DNA of 64,000 bases from Desulfarculales bacterium UBA696 (GTDB lineage: Bacteria; Desulfobacterota; Syntrophobacteria; Syntrophobacterales; Syntrophobacteraceae), in contig DBMO01000054.1 in NCBI GenBank assembly GCA_002298995.1, positions 132,260 through 196,259 of the forward strand, in the 5' to 3' direction. Of this stretch, positions 16,815-25,984 are shown in pieces. Both the position numbers and the translations under genes were made by a program. The first letter of the stretch is position 1; each line of letters opens with the position of its first letter. The notes under the pieces were generated by a model that made no database searches, was not told the DNA's origin, and worked only from the letters and a program-made list of their open reading frames with translations.

Positions 16815-17198
16815 CTATTCTTCGATGAAGAGCTTCCGCAAAAGCGGTCCGAGAAGGTCCAGGGATTGTCTTTGGATGCTGAAAAGACATGCTTTGAAGG
16901 GCTCTTTGCCGTCAGCAAGGCATTTCGGCTCGCATATGGCCACGAAGGGCACGTCGGGGGCAAGTTCAGCGGCAATATCGAAAGCCGAGAGGTGCTCCGG
17001 GCCCGATGCCTTAAAATCGGCACGCTCGTCGGTGATAATGATGTCGAACTGTTTTTTTACCAGCGAAGAAGCGTACTCGGTTTCGGACTTTACCAGTGTA
17101 GCCTCGAATTGCAGGCCGGTTTCCGCCATGTGCCGCACGAAACGTTCGACTTCGTTTTCATCATGCCAGAGATGAAGGACGCGAATTTTTCTATCCAT
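16815..17198 (-). CDS. single-domain response-regulator-like receiver
   Basis: 127-residue stand-alone receiver-like protein. IIITDERADF gives a candidate phosphoacceptor Asp. The acidic pair is represented by HDENE at the N-terminus, displaced from the usual DDD, and a Lys follows Pro in EPKCLADGK. The REC motifs are therefore weak and phosphorylation is uncertain. It starts 16 bases after alanine dehydrogenase, so it is probably co-transcribed with it. No histidine kinase is nearby. Confidence 0.65.
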   Translation of the reverse strand: MDRKIRVLHLWHDENEVERFVRHMAETGLQFEATLVKSETEYASSLVKKQFDIIITDERADFKASGPEHLSAFDIAAELAPDVPFVAICEPKCLADGKEPFKACLFSIQRQSLDLLGPLLRKLFIEE

Positions 17199-17214
17199 CG
17201 GGCGGTCAGGCTCC

Positions 17215-18369
17215 CTAAAGTGCGCTTTTTCCGGGTGCGGCGCCCCCGGAGGCTACCGCTTCCGAGGCAGGCCTGAAATAATCAGTTAGATCGAAGGCTT
17301 CTGCAACGGGTTTAAAAGTAATAAACCCGCGGTACATATTGAGACCGTTCATCAAAGCCGGGTCGTCGGCGCATGCGGCTTCGGCCCCGAGGTTTGCAAG
17401 ACGCAGCCCGTACTTGATCGTTCGGTTGTTCAACGCGAATGTCGAGGTCCGCGCGTACGCTCCCGGCATATTGGCAACACAGTAGTGTACAATCCCCTCC
17501 ACGATGTAGACGGGGTCACCGTGAGTGGTGGGATGGGATGTTTCGGAACAGCCGCCCTGGTCGATTGCCACATCGACGAAAACCGCACCGGCTTTCATGA
17601 TTTTTAGATGCTCGCGTTTGATTACCTTGGGAGCTTTTGCGCCCGGTATGAGAACGGCCCCGATCACTATGTCCGCCTCCCTGAGGCTTTTGTCCAGCGT
17701 GTAGGGGTCGGCATAAATCGGGGAGACGTTTCCAGGCATGATGTTGCCGAGGTGTTCGAGGGTGTCGAGATTGATATCGAGCAGGGTTACCCGTGCGCCC
17801 AGCCCGGCGGCCACTTTTGCGGCATTGCCCCCGACAGTTCCGCCCCCGATGATCAGTACGTTGGCGGGTGAAACACCGGGCACGCCGGTTGCCAGAAGGC
17901 CCCGCCCTCCGTAGAGCTTGCCGAGGTAGAACGCACCCATAAGAGGCGCCATTCGCCCGGCGACCTCGCTCATCGGTTTTAATAACGGCAGCGAGCCGTC
18001 CGGCTTTTGTACCGTTTCGTAGGCAAGGGCGATAATTCCTTTTTGAAGGCAAGCCCGAGTTAGCTTTTCGTCGGCGGCGAAATGGAAGTAGGTATAAATG
18101 AGCTGACCCTGCTGCATCAGATCATATTCGACTGGAAGCGGCTCCTTTACCTTTACGATCATCTCGGCCCACTTCCATACCTCTTCCGCGGTTTCGCAGA
18201 CCCTTCCCCCTGCCGCCTTGTATTGATCGTCGGGTATACCGGCCCCAATGCCCGCATTCTTCTCGATACAAACCTCGTGTCCATTCTCGACATAGGCCTT
18301 AACGGCAGCTGGAATAAGCCCTACGCGGAATTCCTGGCTCTTGATCTCCCTGGGACAGCCGATCTTCAT
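17215..18369 (-). CDS. ald: alanine dehydrogenase
   Basis: 384 residues. Catalyses the reversible NAD-dependent deamination of L-alanine to pyruvate and ammonium in the cytosol. Family features: KIGCPREIKSQEFRVGLIP (substrate Arg), YTYFHFAAD with the catalytic His region, the Rossmann motif IIGGGTVGGNAAKVAAGLGA followed by LLDIN, and NMPGAYARTST near the C-terminus. The C-terminal tail is slightly longer than usual. It is the first gene of a leftward operon with a receiver-like protein and two unknown genes, suggesting that alanine metabolism is tied to an unrecognised regulatory unit. Confidence 0.96.
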   Translation of the reverse strand: MKIGCPREIKSQEFRVGLIPAAVKAYVENGHEVCIEKNAGIGAGIPDDQYKAAGGRVCETAEEVWKWAEMIVKVKEPLPVEYDLMQQGQLIYTYFHFAADEKLTRACLQKGIIALAYETVQKPDGSLPLLKPMSEVAGRMAPLMGAFYLGKLYGGRGLLATGVPGVSPANVLIIGGGTVGGNAAKVAAGLGARVTLLDINLDTLEHLGNIMPGNVSPIYADPYTLDKSLREADIVIGAVLIPGAKAPKVIKREHLKIMKAGAVFVDVAIDQGGCSETSHPTTHGDPVYIVEGIVHYCVANMPGAYARTSTFALNNRTIKYGLRLANLGAEAACADDPALMNGLNMYRGFITFKPVAEAFDLTDYFRPASEAVASGGAAPGKSAL

Positions 18370-18866
18370 CTCGAGTAAACTCCTCCGAATAAGGTGCTTA
18401 ATTAGAATCGGCGAGAATTATATACTCTTTTTTACTGTAAATGGAGCGGAGTTTATTGGTCTGCTCGGAAATATCCTGAAATATCATATTCCGTGAGCCG
18501 ACTGGTGGCACATGCACAGCTGCCGACTCTTGCAGGCTGTTGAAAAATCCACTTATCCAGTGCATACAATCCATGCCTGATGTATACTCATCCCGTCGTT
18601 ATTGCTCATTAATCGATCGAGATAAAAGATGAGAACCCCCGATCACCAGAGGACAGGATGGGTCTGGATTGTTCTAGTGAAGCACCTCGTAGGGACCTCT
18701 ATGGCTTGGATTCATGCGGTCTCGGGTCCCGCTAGACGCCATCATTTAGCATCCCTCTTGCCGAAGGCACGGGCAACAAAACCTCGTGCCTGCCGCTGCC
18801 ATCACGTATGGGGCTTTAATGGCGAATTTCTAAAATAATAATCCTTTGGAAATAGGGATAATACGT
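18370..18866. other. intergenic region with a possible IS-end remnant
   Basis: 497 bp. The stretch around 18532-18552 (CAGGCTGTTGAAAAATCC) resembles the terminal sequence of some insertion sequences, but no transposase remains. The promoter of ald (leftward) and of the lipoprotein gene (rightward) must lie here. Confidence 0.35.
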
Positions 18867-19217
18867 ATGACAAGAATTGCTGCACTTATTGGCGCATTCA
18901 TGCTTCTGACTGCGTGTAACGGCAACATTATCTCCTTAGATGACTATACACGATACGCAATAGGACGCCCATTTGCAGAGAAAGCGGGACTGATAAAACG
19001 CCCCACTTCTTATGCATCGAGGATCGGTTGGAAAGAGACTACCTACCCACTTGAAAATGGCAACTGGGTCTATATCGAACCTGACAGCCTGGGCACATTC
19101 ATCCATTGGGAGGTAAACCCACAGGGCATAATTGTTGGGTATACGGTCGAGACTGTGGGCAGGGGCGAAACGACAAGCGGCAAGAACTTCAAAGGTGAGT
19201 CTAAGCACCAACGCTAG
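18867..19217 (+). CDS. small lipoprotein, paralog 1
   Basis: 116-residue predicted lipoprotein (signal peptide with LTAC lipobox, Cys about residue 19). The mature part contains SYASRIGWKE followed by a short beta-rich stretch (LENGNWVYIEPD, WEVNPQGIIVGY). The same blocks occur in the 21429-21725 gene, so these two are paralogs that lie on either side of comM. The ATG at 18867 follows AGGGAT. Function unknown. The C-terminal ~20 residues are low-complexity and hydrophilic. Confidence 0.75.
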   Translation: MTRIAALIGAFMLLTACNGNIISLDDYTRYAIGRPFAEKAGLIKRPTSYASRIGWKETTYPLENGNWVYIEPDSLGTFIHWEVNPQGIIVGYTVETVGRGETTSGKNFKGESKHQR

Positions 19218-19555
19218 ACCGGTCAAGAACAATGAACAATGCGACCGCGTTAGAGAGGGTCGAGAGATTTTGCCTCTACCACGGAGGGGCGGGTGGTCTA
19301 GGCAATGTTTTCTTGCCTGGGAGACAGGAAGGCGGTTGCTCTGCTTCAGGGATGAAAATGTGAGCATGCGGCGTAAGATTTTCGACTCGTAAGGGCATGC
19401 ATATTCCCTGACCTTCTCCTGCCATAGGAGAAGAAGGTTGCTTGATAACAGCAAAGCAAATGGAATTGCAATACACTTCCTTTCTCTATAGTCGTCTCAA
19501 TTCCAATGACGTTACGGTGGTAATGTAATTAATGCCGCGAACCTCTTAACTGGAC
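19218..19555. other. intergenic region with small hairpin
   Basis: 338 bp between the convergent lipoprotein and comM genes. A short palindrome, AGGCAA/TTGCCT with a 7-base loop, sits at 19299-19317. It lacks a T-run, so I do not call it a terminator. Nothing else recognised. Confidence 0.35.
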
Positions 19556-21082
19556 CTAAAACATCTTCCGGTCCAGAGTGCGGTACTGAATTGCTTCGAG
19601 CAGGTGGTTGGGGACGATTTTACCGGTTCCTTCCAGGTCGGCTATAGTTCGCGCCACTTTCAGAATGCGGTGATAGGCGCGCGCGGAAAGTCCCAGCTGG
19701 CGGACCGCCTGGTCCAGGATGCTTTGTCCGGACGAGTCCAGTTGGCAGAATTTTTTGATGTGGCGAGGCTTCATCTGTGAGTTGGAGTAAATTCCTTCGC
19801 CGGAGAGCCTTTCGAGCTGAATTCTTCTGGCTTTGGCAACACGTTCCCGAACCGAGGATGATTTTTCGGCGCCTCCCTCTGAGCGGAGCTTTTCGTACTC
19901 GACCGACGGCACATCAATGTGGAGGTCTATCCGGTCGAGTATCGGCCCGGAAATTCTGCCCCGGTACCTTTGGGTCTGGGCCGCGGAGCAGGTGCACGGC
20001 CTTGCCGGATGACCCGAATACCCGCACGGGCAGGGATTCATTGCGGCAACAAGCATGAACCTCGCGGGATAGGTGAGCGCCATGGACGCCCGCGCAATGG
20101 TTACCTGTCCATCCTCCAGGGGCTGCCGCAACAAGTCGACCACGTTTCGCCGAAATTCCGGAAACTCATCCAGGAAAAGCACCCCATTGTGCGCGAGACT
20201 CACCTCGCCGGGGCGCGGTATGTGCCCTCCCCCCACAAGGCCGGCATCGGATATCGTATGATGCGGCGAGCGAAATTGCCGGTTAACAATCAACGGCGCG
20301 CCGTGAAGCATTCCCGCGACGCTGAAAACCTTCGACGTCTCCAGGGCTTCCTCGAAGCTAAGCGGAGGCATTATAGAAGAGATGCGCTGTGCAAGCATCG
20401 TCTTGCCGGCACCGGGAGGACCAATCATCAGGAGATTATGAGCGCCCGCCGTTGCAACCTCCAGGCCGCGCTTGGCGAGTTCCTGGCCTTTGACGTCCTC
20501 AAAATCGCATTCATCCGATCTTTCGCAGTCCCAGATGCTGTCGTGATCAACCTTAAAGGGGGGTATTTCGCTACGGCCGTTCAGAAACTCCACGACTTCC
20601 GAAAGATGCTTTACCGGCCTCACCGAAACTGAATCGATTACCGCCGCCTCGCGGGCGTTTTCCGCCGGAACGATGAGTTCCCGATACCCGGCATCGCGCG
20701 CAAGGATCGACATTGGCAGGCAGCCCGCAACAGGCTTCACCCGCCCGTCAAGCGAAAGCTCACCCGCCATCACCGCCGCCTCTGATCTTTTATAGTCAAC
20801 CGCCCCCGTGGCAGCCAATATCCCGACCGCTATGGGCAAATCAAACCCCGCCCCTTCCTTCTTGAGATGAGCCGGCGCAAGATTTACAGTAATTCGCTCC
20901 ATCGGAAAGGCATACCCGCTGTTCTGGAGCGCCGCCTTAACCCTGTCCTTGCTCTCCCGGACGATATTGTCAGGCAATCCAACCGTTGCGAAATAAGGCA
21001 ATCCCGAAGAGATATCCACTTCCACCTCGACGGCGACGGCATCTATGCCCAAAAGACTGCATGTGTAGGTTTTGGCGATCAT
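19556..21082 (-). CDS. comM: ComM/YifB-family Mg-chelatase-like AAA+ ATPase
   Basis: 508 residues, the usual length for ComM/YifB. The N-terminal Lon-protease-like fold starts MIAKTYTCSLLGIDAVAVEVEV and includes GLPDNIVRES. A central Mg-chelatase-type AAA+ domain has Walker A GPPGAGKTML, Walker B GVLFLDEFPEF and a short Cys-rich zinc-like loop NPCPCGYSGHPARPCTC. The C-terminal helical domain has LSARAYHRILKVARTIADL. In naturally transformable bacteria ComM is a helicase extending D-loops during chromosomal recombination. The cytosolic location is expected. It sits between the two paralogous lipoprotein genes. Confidence 0.95.
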   Translation of the reverse strand: MIAKTYTCSLLGIDAVAVEVEVDISSGLPYFATVGLPDNIVRESKDRVKAALQNSGYAFPMERITVNLAPAHLKKEGAGFDLPIAVGILAATGAVDYKRSEAAVMAGELSLDGRVKPVAGCLPMSILARDAGYRELIVPAENAREAAVIDSVSVRPVKHLSEVVEFLNGRSEIPPFKVDHDSIWDCERSDECDFEDVKGQELAKRGLEVATAGAHNLLMIGPPGAGKTMLAQRISSIMPPLSFEEALETSKVFSVAGMLHGAPLIVNRQFRSPHHTISDAGLVGGGHIPRPGEVSLAHNGVLFLDEFPEFRRNVVDLLRQPLEDGQVTIARASMALTYPARFMLVAAMNPCPCGYSGHPARPCTCSAAQTQRYRGRISGPILDRIDLHIDVPSVEYEKLRSEGGAEKSSSVRERVAKARRIQLERLSGEGIYSNSQMKPRHIKKFCQLDSSGQSILDQAVRQLGLSARAYHRILKVARTIADLEGTGKIVPNHLLEAIQYRTLDRKMF

Positions 21083-21428
21083 GAAGGGCGACTCTCATTA
21101 TGGAAAGGGTATATGGCCCGTAATCAGCTAGCATTATTGACATAGATGAAAGAGGATGGCAAGAATACTTAGGGAGGACATTGTTCGGAAGTATAGACGA
21201 GTTAGAAGGAAGGCGAATATCCAATTGCGTTACCACAGGGATAGCGAATATCAAAGCCACGGCAAGTACCGGGAGGTGTGCCCCTGCTTCAGGAAAAGAA
21301 TGTAGGATGCTGTGTTTGGCCTCTTGCGCTTCGCGCCCGGAAATGATTCCGGGCCACCCGCCGGGATATGCAACCCTCTGTACTCCTTCCTGTATTTGCC
21401 GCATGGGTAGAAAGTGGAGTATTAAAGA
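21083..21428. other. intergenic region containing REP-like element A
   Basis: 346 bp between comM (leftward) and the second lipoprotein gene. It holds REP-like copy A (21312-21359), listed separately. A GTGGAG at 21413-21418 is the candidate ribosome-binding site for the following TTG start. Confidence 0.5.
21312..21359 (-). repeat. REP-like double-hairpin element, copy A
   Basis: Exact reverse complement of copy B at 21736-21783 over 48 bp. Core: CCCGGAA-TCAT-TTCCGGG stem-loop (21336-21353) plus a second small hairpin GCGC-GAA-GCGC, as in bacterial REP/REPIN elements. Together A and B form a perfect inverted pair around the lipoprotein gene. A related copy adjoins a RAYT transposase gene at 63.7 kb. 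Confidence 0.9.
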
Positions 21429-21725
21429 TTGAGAGAAAGAATTCTAGGATATTTGTTGGCAGGAATTCTTCTTTGTGGCTGTGCGATCCCACCTGTTTCG
21501 CACTGGGCGCAGAGCGTGATTGGTCAAAATATTGAAAAGTTTAAACGAGAATCCCCAAGGGATTCCTACGCTTCACGGATTGGCTGGAAAGAGAAAGCCT
21601 GTTTGCTTGAAAATAGTAATTGGATGTACATATATCCAATAAGACCCGGCTGTAATGTTCATTTTGAGGTCAATACCGAAGGTATAATCACTGGCTTTGG
21701 GACTGAAGGGGATGCTTGCTATTAG
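21429..21725 (+). CDS. small lipoprotein, paralog 2 (TTG start)
   Basis: 98-residue predicted lipoprotein. The signal peptide LRERILGYLLAGILLCGC ends in a lipobox-like LLCGC. The body shares SYASRIGWKE, LENSNWMYI and FEVNTEGIITGF with the 18867-19217 protein, so they are paralogs. The start is TTG at 21429 with GGAG about ten bases upstream; no better start is in frame. The gene is bracketed exactly by the inverted REP-like copies A and B, which suggests mobilisation or protection by that repeat family. Function unknown. Confidence 0.68.
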   Translation: MRERILGYLLAGILLCGCAIPPVSHWAQSVIGQNIEKFKRESPRDSYASRIGWKEKACLLENSNWMYIYPIRPGCNVHFEVNTEGIITGFGTEGDACY

Positions 21726-21735
21726 GACATATGGA

Positions 21736-21783
21736 GGGTGGCCCGGAATCATTTCCGGGCGCGAAGCGCAAGAGGCCAAACAC
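21736..21783 (+). repeat. REP-like double-hairpin element, copy B
   Basis: 48 bp, identical in reverse to copy A. The stem-loop core is at 21742-21759. It begins 10 bp after the lipoprotein stop codon and could also act as a 3' mRNA stabiliser or terminator for that gene. Confidence 0.9.
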
Positions 21784-22137
21784 ACTACCTACGGGCGCGT
21801 TTTATCCGAAATCCCTCAAAGCGGATGTGCCGTGAAAAGCGGACATATCATTTGCTACCCACGGATTAGGGGGGCATTATTGACAGAGAACGGAAATTGT
21901 GGCAACTATGCGCTCAACCGGCAGGCCCAAATGGCTTGGTTGCGCGCACAAAAAGGTGGCGATGGATCACTTGTTTCGACGACTTAGCGCTCTGCCACTG
22001 GTACAAACGAGCTATTCAGGTCATCCAAAGATCAGCTATCCCTTCGGAGGCGCTTTTCAAGCGAGCCGACTTGACGCGAACACAAGGATGGCGACTAACA
22101 GCCGATATAGCGTCCAACAACCGCAATGGAAGAATTG
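21784..22137. other. intergenic leader before the acyltransferase
   Basis: 354 bp, becoming AT-richer towards the gene. No convincing coding frame, RNA or operator; presumed promoter region of the acyltransferase. Confidence 0.35.
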
Positions 22138-24129
22138 ATGACCGAAGTTACACCCCCGGCCTCGCGACCCGGGCAACTGATACAGCCAAAATATCGCGCA
22201 GACATCGACGGCTTACGGGCTATAGCAGTTCTTTCGGTAGTCGGTTTTCACGCATTTCCTGATTGGATCAGGGGCGGTTTTATTGGTGTAGATATCTTCT
22301 TCGTCATATCCGGTTATTTGATTTCAACAATTATTTTCGAGAATTTGGAGCGTAACAGCTTCAGCTTTTTTGAATTTTATAGTCGACGAATCAGGCGCAT
22401 ATTCCCAGCATTACTATTGGTGTTGATAGCCCTCACTGCATTTGGCTGGTTTGCGCTATTTGCCGATGAATACAAGCAGCTTGGCAAACACATTGCTGCC
22501 GGCGCAGGTTTTGTTTCCAACATTGTCCTGTGGAGTGAAAGCGGCTATTTTGACAGGGCTGCCGAAGCAAAGCCCTTGTTGCACTTGTGGTCGCTTGGCA
22601 TCGAGGAACAGTTTTATATCATCTGGCCTCTGTTGTTGTGGTCCAGTCGGAAACTGCGTTTCAATTTTCTGCTAATCACCGCGGCTATCGCTTCTATCTC
22701 GTTTGCATTAAATATTTGGCAAATCCACAGCGACGTTATTGCGACCTTCTACTCACCGCAAACTCGTTTTTGGGAATTATTGATCGGGTCGGGCCTTGCT
22801 TATTTTACGCTCTTCAAGCAGAGCGCACTTCAAAAATTCAGGATGGGCAATAACGACCTGCAATCCTGCGTTGGAATTGTGCTGCTCGCTTTTGCTGTTA
22901 TTGCAATCACAAAAGATCGGGCATTTCCAGGCTGGTGGGCGTTGCTGCCCACAGTCGGGGCGCTATTGATCATTTCAGCAGGCCCACAGGCATGGGTAAA
23001 TCGCACGGTTCTTGCCAATCGTGTCATGGTGTGGTTTGGACTCATCAGTTTTCCGCTTTATTTATGGCATTGGCCATTGTTAACGACAACCCGCATAGTT
23101 GAATCTAAAGCCCTCTCAGTTGAGACGCGTTTTGCCGCCGTCTTGATTTCCATTGCACTTTCATGGGCGACTTACAGATTTATTGAGAGACCTATCCGAT
23201 TCGGGCGCCATACCAACACGAAGGTTTACTCCCTGGCATTACTGACCCTTTTTATTGGGTGCTTTGGGTATGTCTGCTACAATCGCGACGGGTTTCCAAG
23301 GGCCGGTTATGCGCAGAACGAGCTAAATGAGTATTCAAACTACTTCAACAATTTTAGCTGGAAGTATTTCAAGGAAGTCGGCATACCTGATAAATACCGA
23401 TTTGACTGCGATTTCTATGATATTCCAAAGTTCTTTGCCGGAGAAGCAACGCGCGTCCCACGAGATCAAATTAACAAATCATGTTACGAGCGGAACTTCG
23501 ATAAAGAAAATGCTGCCTTTATCTGGGGAGATTCTCATGCTCAACAGCTCTATTACGGATTGAACAACAATCTACCTCGGGACTGGCAATTAATGATAGT
23601 TGCCAGTTCCGGGTGCATGCCGGATGCTACTGTTCAGGAAGATTCGACAACCGACTTCTGTACCAGAACGAACTGGTTTGCCCTCAAGACAATCAAAGAA
23701 ACAAAACCCAAAGTAGTTTTGGTCGCCCAGTCTTTTGCCCACGACTACGCCAAAATGAAATCCACTTCCGAAACATTGAAGGCAATGGGGGTCCCAAAGG
23801 TTGTTTTTACCGGGCCGGCTCCGCATTGGGAACAGCCTCTCCCCTCCATCATAATGAGAAGGCTATGGCAAAGGACGCCGGAAAGAACATATCTCGGAAT
23901 AATAGAAGATGAATTCAAACTAAATGAATCACTGAAGAATGAGTTTGCCAAATCGGAAGATGCTTACTTTGCGGATTTGATCGGCCTGTTTTGTAATGAG
24001 TATGGATGTCTAACAAGGATAGGCAATGACAAGAAAACAGGAATTACATCTTGGGACACCTGCCATTTAACACCAATAGCTTCCGATTATCTGGCGAAGA
24101 ATTTACTGAGCGAAATCGTTTTCCGCTGA
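22138..24129 (+). CDS. OafA/YrhL-type acyltransferase with SGNH domain
   Basis: 663-residue inner-membrane O-acyltransferase that moves acyl groups onto surface polysaccharide. The N-terminal ~380 residues are acyltransferase_3: YRADIDGLRAIAVLSVVGFH, the R/K-R pair in YSRRIRRIFPAL, and ten-odd helices with LWSLGIEEQFYIIWPLLLW. The periplasmic C-terminal part is an SGNH hydrolase-like domain with block I IWGDSHAQQ and the late DTCHLTP catalytic Asp-His. This fusion is typical of O-antigen acetylases. The ATG at 22138 was preferred over 22126 because GGAAGA precedes it. The gene is AT-rich compared with its surroundings and lies beside the REP-like pair, which suggests horizontal acquisition. 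Confidence 0.93.
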   Translation: MTEVTPPASRPGQLIQPKYRADIDGLRAIAVLSVVGFHAFPDWIRGGFIGVDIFFVISGYLISTIIFENLERNSFSFFEFYSRRIRRIFPALLLVLIALTAFGWFALFADEYKQLGKHIAAGAGFVSNIVLWSESGYFDRAAEAKPLLHLWSLGIEEQFYIIWPLLLWSSRKLRFNFLLITAAIASISFALNIWQIHSDVIATFYSPQTRFWELLIGSGLAYFTLFKQSALQKFRMGNNDLQSCVGIVLLAFAVIAITKDRAFPGWWALLPTVGALLIISAGPQAWVNRTVLANRVMVWFGLISFPLYLWHWPLLTTTRIVESKALSVETRFAAVLISIALSWATYRFIERPIRFGRHTNTKVYSLALLTLFIGCFGYVCYNRDGFPRAGYAQNELNEYSNYFNNFSWKYFKEVGIPDKYRFDCDFYDIPKFFAGEATRVPRDQINKSCYERNFDKENAAFIWGDSHAQQLYYGLNNNLPRDWQLMIVASSGCMPDATVQEDSTTDFCTRTNWFALKTIKETKPKVVLVAQSFAHDYAKMKSTSETLKAMGVPKVVFTGPAPHWEQPLPSIIMRRLWQRTPERTYLGIIEDEFKLNESLKNEFAKSEDAYFADLIGLFCNEYGCLTRIGNDKKTGITSWDTCHLTPIASDYLAKNLLSEIVFR

Positions 24130-24196
24130 TGATATACAAAAGCATCCGGGCCACCCGGGTGATCTACGGGAAGCCCTGATATTCTTGGAGAACATT

Positions 24197-24433
24197 ATGA
24201 ATAAATTAGCTTTTCACCTCACGGCGGTCTTGATTCTTTCCTGTTTTTTCCTTTTAAGCTGCTCCCGGAGCAAAGACCCGAGCCAGACAAAAGAGAGCAA
24301 CCAGACCTCAACCGAGCAAGCAGCGAGAGCTATAAAGGAGTACGGCCGAAATCCCATTGATAAGGCACGCACCGCGCAGCAGTTGGGTGAGGAACGAATG
24401 AATGCCGTGGATGAGGCCGTGAAACAAAAATAG
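24197..24433 (+). CDS. small lipoprotein
   Basis: 78-residue protein with a signal peptide and lipobox LLSC at residue ~21, then a hydrophilic, Gln/Lys/Glu-rich tail (KESNQTSTEQAARAIKEY and ARTAQQLGEERMNAVDEAVKQK) likely to form a helix. This resembles small outer-membrane-attached lipoproteins, but I recognise no family. TTGGAG lies six bases before the ATG. It runs into the chemoreceptor gene: the stops are only three bases apart on opposite strands. Confidence 0.72.
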   Translation: MNKLAFHLTAVLILSCFFLLSCSRSKDPSQTKESNQTSTEQAARAIKEYGRNPIDKARTAQQLGEERMNAVDEAVKQK

Positions 24434-24436
24434 AGC

Positions 24437-25984
24437 CTAGTGTCCAGTTGATTCAATCCGCGCAAGGGATTTTCCTTCACCGGCACTTGTTGAAGGCAGT
24501 GCTCTTGCGAGTCTTTTATTCCCGGCTTCCGGCTGATTTCCATTCTGGCCGACCAGAGCTGCAAGGCTTGAGACAAATCCTTTCATCAGGTTCGCCTGGG
24601 CACTCATCTCTTCAGATGCAGATGCCGTCTCCTGCGCCGTGGCCGCAACCTTTTGAACCACTCTATCCATCTCGGAAACAGCCTTGTTTACCTGCTCTAT
24701 TCCCTGGGCCTGCTCACGCGAAGCCTCGCAGATTTCTCCTACTAAATCTTTCATCTTGGATGATCCGGCAGTCAGTCGGGTAAACTCTTCATTTGTTTTT
24801 TGAACCAGATCCGACCCCTCTTTGATTCTTTTAACAGTGCCCTCGATGAGATGAGCTGTATTCTTTGCGGCATCAGCCGCACGCATAGCCAAATTCCTCA
24901 CTTCATCGGCGACTACCGCGAAACCAGCGCCGGCCTCCCCTGCCCTTGCCGCCTCGACAGCGGCGTTCAACGCGAGGAGATTGGTCTGGAAAGAAATTTC
25001 ATCAATTGTCTTTATAATCTTGGATGTCTCCTCACTGGATCTTGATATCTCGTCCATTGAACGCGTAAGATCTCCCATTGAACTTTTGGCTTTGTCCATA
25101 ACCTGCGATGTTTCCGCCATTAAGACGTTTGCCTGCGTGGCATTTTCAGCGTTCTGCCGCGTCATTGAAGACATTTCTTCGAGTGAGGAAGAAGTTTCTT
25201 CGATGGCGCCGGCGTGCTCTGAAGCCCCTTCAGCCAGATTATGTCCCGCCGCCGCGATCAAGGCCGAAGATTGGCTAACCCGATCGGAACTGTTTTCAAG
25301 CCCGGTGATTACCTTCTTGATGGGCTTGGTTATCATTCTCGCCATCAGGACGCTCGCAACAAGCGATAGAACGACTACAAAACCCAACACGATCAACAGT
25401 ATTCTCAAAACGGATTGAAAGCTGTTCGCTGCCTGTTCGTATTTTTCTCGCCCAAGTCTGTCCTCGAGATCGAGCAAAAGATTCAGGGTCTTATGAAGGA
25501 CCTGATATTTGCTGTCAGCAGTCGGCATGTACATAGTAGCGAAATTGATATCAGATGTTGATAGGTCTATGGCGCTCTCGGCAGCGGTACAGTATTCCTT
25601 CAACTGTTCAAGGCATGCAGTGTAGAGGCTTTTTTCTTCCTCACCTATCACACTTGAACCCAGGGCTACTTCGATCAGCTTGCGGGTGTTAGTCAATGAC
25701 TGTACCTGCTCTTTGCCGAGTGCATCTACCTTTTTTCCGTCGTACTTCGCACTTGCCCAACTGATCACTTTGTAGAGATTTGCATGAACATTGGCCACTT
25801 CTTTAACAATTGTGGAAACCGTCTGATACCCCTTGAACCGGCCCAGATAAACATCATCCAATGCAGATTGCTGGCCTGAAAGCCCTTTAAATGAAATGAA
25901 TCCCACGGCCAGCATGAATATGATAGTGATAGATGGGGCCACAAGTAGTTTTGCTGATCGCAAGCGGAAAGTACCAAACCTCAT
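24437..25984 (-). CDS. methyl-accepting chemotaxis protein
   Basis: 515-residue transmembrane chemoreceptor. Helix 1 is at residues ~13-35. The periplasmic ~155 residues look like a four-helix-bundle (4HB_MCP) sensor, and helix 2 is at LLIVLGFVVVLSLVASVLM. A short HAMP-like stretch (ITKPIKKVITGLE) leads into the signalling domain with the conserved hairpin EISFQTNLLALNAAVEAAR and FAVVADEVRNLA. The ligand is unknown. The ATG at 25984 has a perfect AGGAGG ribosome-binding site; the longer frame to 26044 is not needed. A periplasmic cache-domain protein is encoded just upstream. Confidence 0.95.
   Translation of the reverse strand: MRFGTFRLRSAKLLVAPSITIIFMLAVGFISFKGLSGQQSALDDVYLGRFKGYQTVSTIVKEVANVHANLYKVISWASAKYDGKKVDALGKEQVQSLTNTRKLIEVALGSSVIGEEEKSLYTACLEQLKEYCTAAESAIDLSTSDINFATMYMPTADSKYQVLHKTLNLLLDLEDRLGREKYEQAANSFQSVLRILLIVLGFVVVLSLVASVLMARMITKPIKKVITGLENSSDRVSQSSALIAAAGHNLAEGASEHAGAIEETSSSLEEMSSMTRQNAENATQANVLMAETSQVMDKAKSSMGDLTRSMDEISRSSEETSKIIKTIDEISFQTNLLALNAAVEAARAGEAGAGFAVVADEVRNLAMRAADAAKNTAHLIEGTVKRIKEGSDLVQKTNEEFTRLTAGSSKMKDLVGEICEASREQAQGIEQVNKAVSEMDRVVQKVAATAQETASASEEMSAQANLMKGFVSSLAALVGQNGNQPEAGNKRLARALPSTSAGEGKSLARIESTGH

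Noticed and set aside
18532..18552. IS-end-like sequence (GGCTGTTGAAAAA)
   Set aside because: Only one terminus-like block, with no matching inverted end or transposase.
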